A stretch of DNA of 64,000 bases from Myroides odoratus (GTDB taxonomy: Bacteria > Bacteroidota > Bacteroidia > Flavobacteriales > Flavobacteriaceae): the NCBI RefSeq assembly GCF_001549985.1, contig NZ_LROZ01000001.1, forward strand, positions 62,001 to 126,000. Direction: 5' to 3'. The position numbers were made by a program, and so were the translations under genes. Of the stretch, positions 7,969 to 16,537 are shown piece after piece (the stretch's first letter is position 1; each line of letters begins with the position of its first letter). The notes beneath the pieces are model-generated. The model did no database searches. It was not told the origin of the DNA and saw nothing but the letters and a program-made list of their open reading frames with translations.

Positions 7969-8585
7969 GGTTGACGTTGCAAATAAGCAACTGCGCTTCT
8001 TCCTTCATTAAACAACAAATCTAATATGCTTAAGTTGTTTAAAAATCCATTCTTATCGTCAAAGACTTGAATATAAGGTTCGAATTGATTTTCATCTTTC
8101 TTACCGTTGGCTAATGTTCTAAAATCAACGACATCGGCTGAAACTTCTTTTAGATACTCTTCTGTTTTGCGATATTTCCAATCTACACCTAAACATTCGG
8201 TTATAACTTCGTGAATCTCTAAATTTAGATCCAACATATACTTGTGTTGTTTCTCAAAAAGAGAACGAATATCATCTTCAAAATATTCAAAATAAGGAGA
8301 AGTACGATAAGCGGCTTCTAAGCTCTTAAAGTGTTGCTTTTGCCATCCAAAGGCATATTCAATTTCAACCTCTTTAAACTTTTGGTGTAGTCCTTCTTTG
8401 TTGTGCTTGATGGGTATATTCAACATTTGCATTCCATTTGCACTGTGAATATACATTCTGTTTCTATTGGTTTGTTTTTGAAAATTATCTTCTACTTCAA
8501 AAACAAGCTCTTCTGCTTGCGCCATCGCTACATAGTGACTTATAGAAGGAAAATAAGTCGGATGTAGTATAATTGTATTCGACAT
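7959..8585 (-). CDS. WbqC family protein
   Basis: This 208-residue protein has the WbqC pattern: an N-terminal HPTYFPSISHY segment, a conserved NRMYI and LNIPIKH region, and a middle block ending in DLNLEIHEVI. The family is linked in other bacteria to sugar-modification and O-antigen gene clusters, but its reaction is not known. It is the last gene of the minus-strand lepB unit (3 bp after lepB) and has no surface polysaccharide genes beside it here. Confidence 0.8.
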   Translation of the reverse strand: MSNTIILHPTYFPSISHYVAMAQAEELVFEVEDNFQKQTNRNRMYIHSANGMQMLNIPIKHNKEGLHQKFKEVEIEYAFGWQKQHFKSLEAAYRTSPYFEYFEDDIRSLFEKQHKYMLDLNLEIHEVITECLGVDWKYRKTEEYLKEVSADVVDFRTLANGKKDENQFEPYIQVFDDKNGFLNNLSILDLLFNEGRSAVAYLQRQPIK

Positions 8586-8587
8586 TA

Positions 8588-10174
8588 TTAAAACTTAGAA
8601 TTCTTTTTTTCTTTTCTTCTTTTGTATAAACTATATCCACCCCATCCGATTAATATAACGAGGAAATAAGGGAAATAAGACACTTGGGTTCCATTGCCAT
8701 TTACCGTAATAAACATGCGGTCCCAACGGATTTTATCAAACGCTTTTGACCATGGAATATTTTGATCCAAACTCATCCATACAAATACAGGTTTACCCAC
8801 AATATGATCTTCAGGTACAAATCCCCACATTCTACTATCTTCTGAGTTGTTGCGGTTATCTCCCATCATGAAGTAATAGTTTTGTTTGAAGGTATACTGA
8901 TCTGTAGCTTGACCATTAATGTAAATCTGCCCATCTTTTACTTCCAAATCATTGTCTTCATATACGCGAATTGCGCGTTTATACATTGGTAAGTTATCTG
9001 CAGTTAAAGTGATTGTTTCTCCTTTAGCAGGGATATGAATTGGCCCTAAATTAGTTTCTGTCCAATCTTCTTTATTGTGTGGGAAGATATACCCTTTAGG
9101 CATATTGTATTGAAACAATTTAGACATATCCGGACTTCTAGTCACACCTTTTACCGCACTAAACGTTTTTAGATATTCTACATCGTCATTTGTTAGCGAT
9201 TGGAAAAACACAGCATATTGTGGACTGTTTACATAGGTAACATAATCGCTAATTTTTCTGTTTTGAATAATCGTTCTTAAATCTAATGAACCATCTGTTT
9301 CAATTAGGTAACTATATTGAACTCTTGCTCTATCATTGAGCTGTAATTCTTTATCATTGATAAATACAACACCCTCTTTAACTGATAAGTTCTCTCCTGG
9401 TAAACCTACTGCGCGTTTTACATAGTTGGTTTTTTTGTCAATAGGTTTAATAACTCCAGGTCGTTTCACTGGGTCATTAAATTTGTAAATGGTATCGACA
9501 GGCCAATTGAACACGACAATATCGTTGTGTTGTACTTTTTGGAAACCAGGCAATCTAAAATAAGGCAAATGTGGCTTATTTAAATACGATTTTTTTGATG
9601 TAAATGGAATCGTATCGTGTACCATCGGCAAGGCAACTGTTGTCATGGGTGTTCTTGCTCCATAATGGAACTTGCTCACAAACAAAAAGTCTCCGACCAA
9701 CAAGGTTTTCTCTAAGGATGAGGTTGGAATGGTATAGGGTTGAATAGCATACGTATGGATTACGGTTGCCACAACTACAGCAAATAAAATCGAGCTTACA
9801 AACTCTCCTGATTCTGTTTCTGGTTTTAGTGATCGATTTTCACGGTACTTTACGTCGCCTACATAATTGATAAAAGCTACGTATAATCCCAAGGTTACCA
9901 CCCCTAAAATCGTATCTATCGTTGATTTCTTTCCAAAACTTCTCAATATTTCAACCCATACTACAGGGAACATAATCAAGTTTACAATTGGAATAAACAA
10001 CAAGATTACCCACCACCACGGGCGATTGATAATTTTCATTAATACTACTCCATTATATACTGGAACAGCTGCTTCCCAAGCTTTTCTTCCTGCTTTTACA
10101 TATAGCTTCCAAGTTCCTATAAAATGAACCACTTGAATAAGCAAGATGAAAATGAACCATTGTGCTATCGTCAT
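8588..10174 (-). CDS. lepB: Signal peptidase I, long Bacteroidota form
   Basis: This 528-residue membrane protease removes signal peptides from exported proteins. The catalytic Ser is in PTSSLEKTLLVGD (Ser153, replacing the usual SM with SL) and the general-base Lys in YVKRAVGLPGE (Lys253). Box E is GDNRNNSEDSR, and a C-terminal membrane helix precedes a basic tail. The first 110 residues form an extra multi-helix membrane domain before the usual anchor, making it much longer than the E. coli enzyme (324 residues). It follows dapB by 28 bp and wbqC follows it by 2 bp. Confidence 0.92.
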   Translation of the reverse strand: MTIAQWFIFILLIQVVHFIGTWKLYVKAGRKAWEAAVPVYNGVVLMKIINRPWWWVILLFIPIVNLIMFPVVWVEILRSFGKKSTIDTILGVVTLGLYVAFINYVGDVKYRENRSLKPETESGEFVSSILFAVVVATVIHTYAIQPYTIPTSSLEKTLLVGDFLFVSKFHYGARTPMTTVALPMVHDTIPFTSKKSYLNKPHLPYFRLPGFQKVQHNDIVVFNWPVDTIYKFNDPVKRPGVIKPIDKKTNYVKRAVGLPGENLSVKEGVVFINDKELQLNDRARVQYSYLIETDGSLDLRTIIQNRKISDYVTYVNSPQYAVFFQSLTNDDVEYLKTFSAVKGVTRSPDMSKLFQYNMPKGYIFPHNKEDWTETNLGPIHIPAKGETITLTADNLPMYKRAIRVYEDNDLEVKDGQIYINGQATDQYTFKQNYYFMMGDNRNNSEDSRMWGFVPEDHIVGKPVFVWMSLDQNIPWSKAFDKIRWDRMFITVNGNGTQVSYFPYFLVILIGWGGYSLYKRRKEKKNSKF

Positions 10175-10202
10175 ACTCTTTTTATTTTAAATCCCAATTT
10201 AC

Positions 10203-10910
10203 TTATTTTTTCAAATTAAGCACATCTTTCATTGAGAAAATACCTTTTTTATCTTTTAACCACTCCGCTGCGACAACAGCTCCTAGAGCAAATCCTTCGC
10301 GATTATGAGCGGTGTGTTTAATTTCTATTTGATCAATGCTAGAGTCATAACGCACCGTATGTGTACCCGGCACTTGATCTTCTCTTACTGCATCAATGTG
10401 TATTTGTTTGTCCGTTGCTTGCGGATCTAACGTCCAGCTTTCATAGCTAGAGTTTGCTAAAATCCCTTCTGCTAAGGTGATGGCTGTTCCACTTGGCGCA
10501 TCTAACTTTTGTGTATGATGGATTTCTTGCATGGAAACTCCATATTGCTCAAAATTTCTCATCATTTTAGCGAGGTAGTCATTTAATTCGAAGAAGATAT
10601 TAACTCCTAAGCTAAAATTTGACCCATACAAGAAGGCGCTATCTTTGTCTTTACAAAAATCAACGATTTCGCTATAATGCTCTAACCAACCTGTGGTTCC
10701 ACAAACCACGGGAACTTGAACGGCTAGTGCTTCTTTTATATTAGCAACTGCAATTGACGGCACACTAAAATCAATGGCCACATCTGCTTGTTCCAGCCTT
10801 CCTGTTACCTGTTCTCTTTGTTTGATATAGACAATTGAATGTCCTCTTTCGATGGCTATTCGCTCAATGATTTTACCCATTTTACCATAGCCTAATAATG
10901 CAATATTCAT
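10203..10910 (-). CDS. dapB: 4-hydroxy-tetrahydrodipicolinate reductase
   Basis: This 235-residue enzyme catalyses the NAD(P)H-dependent reduction step of the diaminopimelate/lysine pathway. The nucleotide-binding glycine motif GYGKMGK is at residues 7-13, CGTTGW is present, and the catalytic and substrate region reads HHTQKLDAPSGTA. The length fits the shorter Bacteroidota form. It sits between the DUF5683 gene (14 bp upstream) and lepB, supplying peptidoglycan precursor inside a cell-cycle and envelope operon. Confidence 0.94.
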   Translation of the reverse strand: MNIALLGYGKMGKIIERIAIERGHSIVYIKQREQVTGRLEQADVAIDFSVPSIAVANIKEALAVQVPVVCGTTGWLEHYSEIVDFCKDKDSAFLYGSNFSLGVNIFFELNDYLAKMMRNFEQYGVSMQEIHHTQKLDAPSGTAITLAEGILANSSYESWTLDPQATDKQIHIDAVREDQVPGTHTVRYDSSIDQIEIKHTAHNREGFALGAVVAAEWLKDKKGIFSMKDVLNLKK

Positions 10911-10924
10911 AAGTTCTGTACGGG

Positions 10925-11521
10925 TTAAAAGCGATATTGTACATTAATCGCGTATTGGTACTGTTGCTGTTGAATCAGTCCTTTTTGGTCTAATTCAATG
11001 ACGGGTTTGATTGTCAAGTTTTCGTTGACGTTGAACTGCATCAAATGCGCATCCACATTGGCATCTACAATGCTCAATACATAGAATCCCACAGCAATAA
11101 CGACAGATAAATCTCTATTTTTACGATAGAAATTCTGTCCATCTAGTAATCGTTGATCATCCAATCCCGCAAGGGTTTCATCTGTTTGATCTATTTTTCC
11201 TTGAAGTCTATTTTTATATTCGTTGCGGTAACGATCGTAATTGCGTTGGTTATCTGCCCAAAAATAAACGGGAATTCCAATTCCTGCGTACACAAGCGGA
11301 ACTTTCCAATATTTTTTGTTGTAAATCTGTCCTAAACCAGGAACAATTGTAGTATAGAATGCCGCACGAGAGGGTGCAACAGGATCAAGAGGCTTATAAG
11401 CGGCCTCTCTTTTTCTTTTTTCTTTTTTACTCTCTTTTTCAATCCCCTCTTCTTCTTGTGCAAAACTTGCTACTTGAAAGAGTAGGCTGAAAATCATTAT
11501 CAATAAAAATCTACTTCTCAC
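10925..11521 (-). CDS. DUF5683 domain protein, GTG start
   Basis: This 198-residue protein has an N-terminal signal sequence, a Lys/Glu-rich linker, and a DUF5683 core with VPGLGQIYNKKYWKVP, two membrane helices and a conserved DRYRNEY segment. Its function is unknown. The start is GTG at 11521, overlapping the parB TAG stop by one base (TAGTG). The next in-frame ATG would remove the Arg-Ser-Arg head of the signal peptide, so GTG is preferred. It lies between parB and dapB, a placement I have seen as conserved in Bacteroidota. Confidence 0.8.
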   Translation of the reverse strand: MRSRFLLIMIFSLLFQVASFAQEEEGIEKESKKEKRKREAAYKPLDPVAPSRAAFYTTIVPGLGQIYNKKYWKVPLVYAGIGIPVYFWADNQRNYDRYRNEYKNRLQGKIDQTDETLAGLDDQRLLDGQNFYRKNRDLSVVIAVGFYVLSIVDANVDAHLMQFNVNENLTIKPVIELDQKGLIQQQQYQYAINVQYRF

Positions 11522-12423
11522 TACTTTTCTAAAAGTTTGATAATACGCTCTAAATCTTCTTCCGAGTAAAAAGGAATTGTAATTTTTCCTTTTCCACTAT
11601 GGCTTGCTTTAATATCGACCTTTGCTCCAAAAAACTTACCAAATGACTGTCTATATGTCTCTGGTACCACTGGTTGGGCTTTTGGTTGGGCTTTTACAGC
11701 TGTTGGCGCTGTATCCCCTTCCTGATATCTTTTCACCAAAGCTTCTGTCTCTCGAACAGATAAGTTCTCGGCAATTATTTTATGGTAAATATCCGTTTGT
11801 ACGTCTAAGTCATCGATATTAATGATTGCTCGTCCGTGTCCCATCGTAATAAAACCGTCTCGAATTCCCGTTTGAATAATAGGGTCTAACCTCAGCAAAC
11901 GCAAATAGTTAGCAATCGTAGATCTCTTTTTACCTACACGATCACTTACTTGTTCTTGGGTCAGGCTAATTTCTTCCATCAAACGTTGATACGACATGGC
12001 GATTTCGATTGGATCTAAATCGTGGCGTTGGATATTTTCCACCAAAGCCATAACAAGCGAATCATTGTCATTTGCGATGCGAATATAAGCAGGAATCGTG
12101 GATAAGCCAGCAATTTTAGAAGCTCTTAACCTTCTTTCCCCTGAAATTAACTGATATTTATTAAAGTCAATTTTTCGAACCGTAATAGGCTGAATCACAC
12201 CTAACTCTCGAATACTACTCGCTAATTCTTGTAGTGATTCTTCATTAAAATTTGTACGAGGCTGAAAAGGATTAATTTCAATTGCTTCTAAATCCAATTC
12301 AATGATATTACCTACAACTTTGTCCGCATTGGTATCGTCAATTGACTTAATGTCATTCTCAGGATCTTTTAACAGCGCTGACAATCCTCTTCCTAAAGCT
12401 TGTTTTTTTATTGCTTTTGCCAT
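11521..12423 (-). CDS. parB: Chromosome-partitioning protein ParB
   Basis: This 300-residue protein has the Spo0J/ParB N-terminal CTPase/nuclease-like domain (INPFQPRTNF, then LISGERRLRAS and NDNDSLVMALVENIQRHDLDPIE), a helix-turn-helix (EEISLTQEQVSDRVGKKRSTI) and a C-terminal dimerisation region. ParB loads at parS sites and, with ParA, segregates the replicated chromosome origin. It follows parA by 24 bp. I saw no parS-like site in the intergenic DNA here. Confidence 0.93.
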   Translation of the reverse strand: MAKAIKKQALGRGLSALLKDPENDIKSIDDTNADKVVGNIIELDLEAIEINPFQPRTNFNEESLQELASSIRELGVIQPITVRKIDFNKYQLISGERRLRASKIAGLSTIPAYIRIANDNDSLVMALVENIQRHDLDPIEIAMSYQRLMEEISLTQEQVSDRVGKKRSTIANYLRLLRLDPIIQTGIRDGFITMGHGRAIINIDDLDVQTDIYHKIIAENLSVRETEALVKRYQEGDTAPTAVKAQPKAQPVVPETYRQSFGKFFGAKVDIKASHSGKGKITIPFYSEEDLERIIKLLEK

Positions 12424-12447
12424 AGTTTATCTTTCCTCTCCTATTTT

Positions 12448-13212
12448 TTAGTGATTCTTTTTTACTATTTCCTCCGCTAAATTAATATAATTTGTAGCAC
12501 CTTTACTTGTTGCATCATAATTTATGATGCTTTCACCAAAACTAGGTGCTTCACTTAATTTTACGTTACGTTGAATAATGGTGTCAAAAACCATGTCATT
12601 GAAGTGTTTTTGTACTTCTTCTACCACTTGATTTGACAGGCGCAAACGCGAGTCATACATCGTCAATAACAACCCTTCAATATCCAATTTAGGATTGTGA
12701 ATGCGCTGTACGCTTTTAATGGTATTCAATAACTTTCCTAATCCCTCTAATGCAAAGTATTCACACTGAATTGGAATAATGACAGAATCAGCAGCAGTAA
12801 GTGCATTCAAGGTCAATAATCCCAGAGAAGGTGCACAATCAATAATGATGTAATCGTACTTGTCTTTAATGGACTGTAACGCTTCTTTCAGCATATATTC
12901 TCTGTTCTTTTTATCAACTAGTTCGATTTCAATCGCAACTAAGTCAATATGAGCAGGAATCAAGTATACATTGGGGGCTGTACAATCTACAACAGCTTCA
13001 GCAGGCGTACAACTATGCTCAAGAACTTCATAAGTTCCTATTTCCACAGCTTCCACATCTACTCCTAAACCCGAAGTAGCATTGGCCTGAGGATCAGCAT
13101 CAATGAGCAACACCTTTTTCTCTAGCGCTCCTAAAGAAGCAGCTAAGTTAACAGAAGTAGTCGTTTTACCTACGCCACCCTTCTGATTTGCAACAGCTAT
13201 AATTTTCCCCAT
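12448..13212 (-). CDS. parA: Chromosome-partitioning ATPase ParA (Soj)
   Basis: The deviant Walker A motif KGGVGKTT lies at the N-terminus, followed by LLIDADPQANAT and IIIDCAPSLGLLT. This is the ParA/MinD-type ATPase that moves ParB-parS complexes. I place the start at ATG 13212 (254 residues, beginning MGKIIAVANQ) because this is the family-typical start. An in-frame ATG at 13251 would add 13 residues unlike the family. The gene begins the parA-parB-DUF5683-dapB-lepB-wbqC run. Confidence 0.93.
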   Translation of the reverse strand: MGKIIAVANQKGGVGKTTTSVNLAASLGALEKKVLLIDADPQANATSGLGVDVEAVEIGTYEVLEHSCTPAEAVVDCTAPNVYLIPAHIDLVAIEIELVDKKNREYMLKEALQSIKDKYDYIIIDCAPSLGLLTLNALTAADSVIIPIQCEYFALEGLGKLLNTIKSVQRIHNPKLDIEGLLLTMYDSRLRLSNQVVEEVQKHFNDMVFDTIIQRNVKLSEAPSFGESIINYDATSKGATNYINLAEEIVKKNH

Positions 13213-13310
13213 TTTATTAATATCAAAAATTTTTGAGTGGTAAAAATACAATTAATTATCTGTATATAAAATCTATTTTATTAACATTCTCAATTGACAA
13301 CTTCGACCTA

Positions 13311-13350
13311 AAAAAAGGGTAATCTCTTATTATCCAAAAGAATACCCTTA
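13311..13350 (-). terminator. Terminator of the SDR gene
   Basis: Read on the minus strand, AAGGGTA pairs with TACCCTT around an imperfect stem and is followed by a run of seven T. It lies just after the stop codon at 13375 and before the parA leader. Confidence 0.65.
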
Positions 13351-13374
13351 ATTTAACTTCGTTTATATTTTGTT

Positions 13375-14247
13375 TTATTTCTTGCGCACATTGGCTTCTA
13401 ACATATCCCACATCGCTTCTGGAACTTGATCTAACATATTAAACTCTCCGGCTCCTTGTAACCATTCTCCTCCGTCTATGGTAATTACCTCTCCATTGAT
13501 GTAACTTGAAAAGTCAGAAATCAGGTAGGCTGCTAGATTGGCTAACTCTTGGTGTTCCCCAACTCTGCGCAGCGGAATCTTTTTCGTGAGGTCGAATTTT
13601 TCTTTTAAATCACCTGGTAATAATCGATCCCAAGCTCCTTTTGTAGGGAAAGGCCCTGGAGCAATCGCATTGAAACGCATACCGTATTTGGCCCATTCCA
13701 CAGCTAAGCTTCTCGTCATAGCTAAAACCCCTGCCTTAGCGACAGAAGAAGGTACGACATACGCAGACCCTGTCCATGCATAGGTTGTTGTGATATTTAA
13801 AACAACCGTATTGCGTTGTTTTTGTTCAATCCAATGTTTCCCGAGAACCAATGTACAGTTTTTTGTTCCTTTTAATACGATATCTACGATTGTGTCAAAC
13901 GCATTGGAAGATAGTCGCTCCGTGGGTGAAATAAAATTACCCGCTGCATTGTTGAGTAAAACATCTACTTTTCCCCATTTATCCAATACTGCTTGTAGCA
14001 TTTGTTCTACTTGATCATAATGTCGCACATCACAGCTTACAGGGAAACACTCCCCGCCTGTTTGTTCTTCTAGTTCTTTGGCTGTTTGTTGTAATTTTTC
14101 TAAATCGCGAGAAGTGATAACCACTTTCGCACCTATTTCCATAAAGTAAGCAGACATCGATCTTCCTAAACCGCTTCCTCCTCCAGTAACAATCACTACT
14201 TTATCTTTCAATGCCGTTGGTGGCAACATTTTTTCTGTATAATTCAT
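13375..14247 (-). CDS. Short-chain dehydrogenase, 2,4-dienoyl-CoA reductase-like
   Basis: This 290-residue Rossmann-fold oxidoreductase has VTGGGSGLGRSM (NADP-binding loop), NNAAGNF and a PSSVAKAGVLAMTRSLAVEW active-site helix with Lys, followed by FNAIAPGPFPTKGAW. The NNAAGNF and APGP-x-T-GAW segments are characteristic of 2,4-dienoyl-CoA reductase and trans-enoyl reductase members rather than FabG. The likely job is NADPH-dependent reduction of 2,4-dienoyl-CoA during breakdown of polyunsaturated fatty acids. It is monocistronic with a downstream hairpin, and no beta-oxidation genes flank it. Confidence 0.78.
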   Translation of the reverse strand: MNYTEKMLPPTALKDKVVIVTGGGSGLGRSMSAYFMEIGAKVVITSRDLEKLQQTAKELEEQTGGECFPVSCDVRHYDQVEQMLQAVLDKWGKVDVLLNNAAGNFISPTERLSSNAFDTIVDIVLKGTKNCTLVLGKHWIEQKQRNTVVLNITTTYAWTGSAYVVPSSVAKAGVLAMTRSLAVEWAKYGMRFNAIAPGPFPTKGAWDRLLPGDLKEKFDLTKKIPLRRVGEHQELANLAAYLISDFSSYINGEVITIDGGEWLQGAGEFNMLDQVPEAMWDMLEANVRKK

Positions 14248-14329
14248 AACTTATTTTCTTTTTGATATCTTCTAAAGATACAAAAAAGGAAGTTGATTTT
14301 CTTTCATCTCGGTTGAAAAACTTTATTTG

Positions 14330-14360
14330 AGATGGTGAGGCGATGAGAAGGTGAGGTCAC
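14330..14360. repeat. Short GGTGAGGCGATGAG-type repeat
   Basis: A stretch of GATGGTGAGGCGATGAGAAGGT type lies between the SDR gene and the phytase terminator. It is a small member of the GGTGAG repeat family found at 19498, 21519, 40061, 48321 and 59730. Confidence 0.65.
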
Positions 14361-14367
14361 CTAAAAA

Positions 14368-14399
14368 AAAAAAAGACATCCCGAAGGATGTCTTTTTTT
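14368..14399 (-). terminator. Terminator of the phytase operon
   Basis: A GACATCC/GGATGTC stem (14375-14381 and 14386-14392) with CGAA loop is flanked by seven A and seven T. On the minus strand it directly follows the phytase stop at 14405. Confidence 0.88.
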
Positions 14400-14404
14400 A
14401 AGAT

Positions 14405-15472
14405 TTATTGCTGCGCCTTATCAATGTGATCTTGTATGATGTTCCAATCGTAATAATGGAATACTTTTCCATTGCTCATCATCACCAACATTCCTTTGGG
14501 AAATCTAGAGTCAAGTCCTTGAGCTGTGATTTCTAACCCATCACATTCAATGGCCGCCACTGGAATGGTTGCTATCAATTGATGTTCGTGTGGATGATCT
14601 GAAGTTCCTTCTCTTGGGTAAATTAAGATGGAATTATCTTGTTGATTGGACACCACTATGTATCCCGTTGTTGCGTCTTGTTTATAAATCGCAATCCCTT
14701 CGTGGTCGCGTTTAGCATCGGTTTGTGCAAAGAATGCAAGTTCTTGATTTCCTCTTGCTGGATTTGCATAATACTTGCGTACTCCTGCTCCTTCATCGGA
14801 ATAATACACATAGCCCAACTCCTGATCTACCGCTATGGCTTCAATTTCTTTTTTTCCACTATAAGCACCAAATTTTCGAACCAATTGCAACTCAATCTTT
14901 CCGGCGGCATTGGTTTGATAACGGTATTGCCATAAATATCCTTGGGCAGGTCCGTTTTTACGACCTACAATCGCATAAAATACGGTTGCTCCTCCTTCTT
15001 TTCCTTCATATAAAGCAATCCCCATTGGTTCATTGTATTCTTCTGTTGTTTCTCCTTCAAACACCTTTAATCCTCCTCCATCAATAGGAGTTAATTCAGG
15101 CAACTTAAACAAGCGAATGGCATTAGCATTGCGCTCGGTGACCACGGCAATGTCAATCTTCTGGTTTTGATATGGAAAATCATACGCGATATCTACGTTA
15201 TTTGGACGTGCCATATCTGTGTATTGATGTACAATCTTTCCCTGTAAATCATAAGCATAAAGTCCACCGCCATTTTCTTTATCTGTTCCGATGATTAAAC
15301 TTTTTGTTTTGTCTTGTTTATTCAGCCAAATAGCAGGATCATCCGTATCAAAAACCGTTTGTTCTGTCACTACTACAGGTTGAATAGCATCTGGTGAAAC
15401 AGGTGCTAATTTATCTTTACAGCTGGTCAATAACGCCAAGCTAAATAAGAAGTATATTGATTTGTTTTTCAT
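14405..15472 (-). CDS. Beta-propeller phytase, lipoprotein
   Basis: This 355-residue protein starts with a lipoprotein signal (LLTSC, Cys18), so it is anchored at the outer membrane or periplasm. The mature part has the beta-propeller phytase pattern: DTDDPAIWLN near the start, IIGTDKENGGGLYAYDL, RPNNVDIAYDF, YYSDEGAGVRKYYA, KRDHEGIAIY, and ECDGLEIT near the end. The acidic residues bind the calcium ions that hold phytate. The enzyme releases phosphate from inositol hexakisphosphate. Its ATG overlaps the stop of the upstream acid phosphatase by one base (TAATG), so the two are coupled. Confidence 0.9.
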   Translation of the reverse strand: MKNKSIYFLFSLALLTSCKDKLAPVSPDAIQPVVVTEQTVFDTDDPAIWLNKQDKTKSLIIGTDKENGGGLYAYDLQGKIVHQYTDMARPNNVDIAYDFPYQNQKIDIAVVTERNANAIRLFKLPELTPIDGGGLKVFEGETTEEYNEPMGIALYEGKEGGATVFYAIVGRKNGPAQGYLWQYRYQTNAAGKIELQLVRKFGAYSGKKEIEAIAVDQELGYVYYSDEGAGVRKYYANPARGNQELAFFAQTDAKRDHEGIAIYKQDATTGYIVVSNQQDNSILIYPREGTSDHPHEHQLIATIPVAAIECDGLEITAQGLDSRFPKGMLVMMSNGKVFHYYDWNIIQDHIDKAQQ

Positions 15473-16470
15473 TATTTTTTCTTTTGAATGGTGTGGGTAT
15501 ACATTACTTCTGCATCTTCTTTGTTTGCTTTTACGACTTGAACCGTTAAACGATTATTCAAGATAGAAAAGGCCATAAATCCAGGTTCAGCTGCTGCAAA
15601 AACAGTATGTTCCATGGTTCCTGAGGGACGGACCTCACTCGCAGCCCCAGATAAAAATTGTGTGGTATAGCGATTTTTAGGTTTAATAATTTGCAAATCA
15701 TGTTCATGCCCACAGATATAAGCATCAACTTGATGGCGATCAAAAAACGCGGCGAATTTCTGCTCAAATCCTTGGGTATCTTTATTTACTTTTCGCTTTC
15801 CTCCACTATACATCGGGTGGTGTCCTACCACAATTTTCCACTGTATATCTGCATCTGCCTGTCCTAAGGTTTGCTCTAGCCACTGCATCTGCTTTTCTGT
15901 ATCTTGTTCACTCAAATCTCCATACTTGGGACTCTTGCGGTAATTGTCAATAAACGGGTTAGTATCCATCACGACCAACAATAGTTTTTTTCCATTCTCT
16001 AATTTAAACGTTTTGCTGTAATAACGATCGGGCATATTCCAACGTCTACTGATTTTCGTATAATCGACTTGCGCCTGAACATTACCTAAATAATCGTGAT
16101 TACCTAAAGCCACGTACCAATCCGCATACAGCGATGGGTTGGTGTATACCTGTTCAAAAGAAGAAGTCCAGTGATAATCTTGTGTACTCGCTACGCCATT
16201 TGGATAGAAATTATCTCCAACAGAAACAACAAATTCTCCATCTAGCACCACCATGGCATTTCCCATTTCTCGAGCTACCTCTTTTTGATAGTAGTCCCCC
16301 ACGCGTCCAAAATCGCCTAGAACAAGAAAGTTAAAACTATCTTCCTGATATACTAAACTCGGAATATTTTGTCCGGAATAACCCGTACTTTTTTCGTGTT
16401 CAAAAGGCGTCTGCGCTTGAGTTAATCCTGTGAAACTAAGTAAGACTAAAGTATAAAATATTTTCTTCAT
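15472..16470 (-). CDS. Secreted purple/tartrate-resistant-type acid phosphatase
   Basis: This 332-residue protein has a cleavable signal peptide (to about TQAQ at 19-20) and all calcineurin-type metallophosphoesterase motifs in order: LGDFG, SVGDNFYPNG, ALGNHDYLG, VVGHHPMYSGG and ICGHEHD. The spacing and the two-metal ligands fit the mammalian TRAP/PAP-like group rather than nucleotidases. It should remove phosphate from organic esters outside the inner membrane. It sits between the TonB-dependent receptor (67 bp upstream, with a hairpin between) and the coupled phytase, consistent with stepwise release of phosphate from phytate or other esters. Confidence 0.88.
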   Translation of the reverse strand: MKKIFYTLVLLSFTGLTQAQTPFEHEKSTGYSGQNIPSLVYQEDSFNFLVLGDFGRVGDYYQKEVAREMGNAMVVLDGEFVVSVGDNFYPNGVASTQDYHWTSSFEQVYTNPSLYADWYVALGNHDYLGNVQAQVDYTKISRRWNMPDRYYSKTFKLENGKKLLLVVMDTNPFIDNYRKSPKYGDLSEQDTEKQMQWLEQTLGQADADIQWKIVVGHHPMYSGGKRKVNKDTQGFEQKFAAFFDRHQVDAYICGHEHDLQIIKPKNRYTTQFLSGAASEVRPSGTMEHTVFAAAEPGFMAFSILNNRLTVQVVKANKEDAEVMYTHTIQKKK

Positions 16471-16484
16471 GTGTTGTAAATGAA

Positions 16485-16520
16485 AAAATTACAGCCAATA
16501 AAACGATTCGCTGTAATTTT
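16485..16520 (-). terminator. Hairpin after the TonB-dependent receptor gene
   Basis: AAAATTACAGC (16485-16495) pairs perfectly with GCTGTAATTTT (16510-16520). It lies just past the receptor stop on the minus strand and just upstream of the acid phosphatase, so it may attenuate rather than fully stop transcription into the enzyme genes. Confidence 0.65.
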
Positions 16521-16537
16521 CTTGTGTATGGTTTATA

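Noticed and set aside
13213..13251. Longer parA start at 13251
   Set aside because: The 13 extra residues do not match the family, and MGKIIAVANQKGG at 13212 is the standard start.
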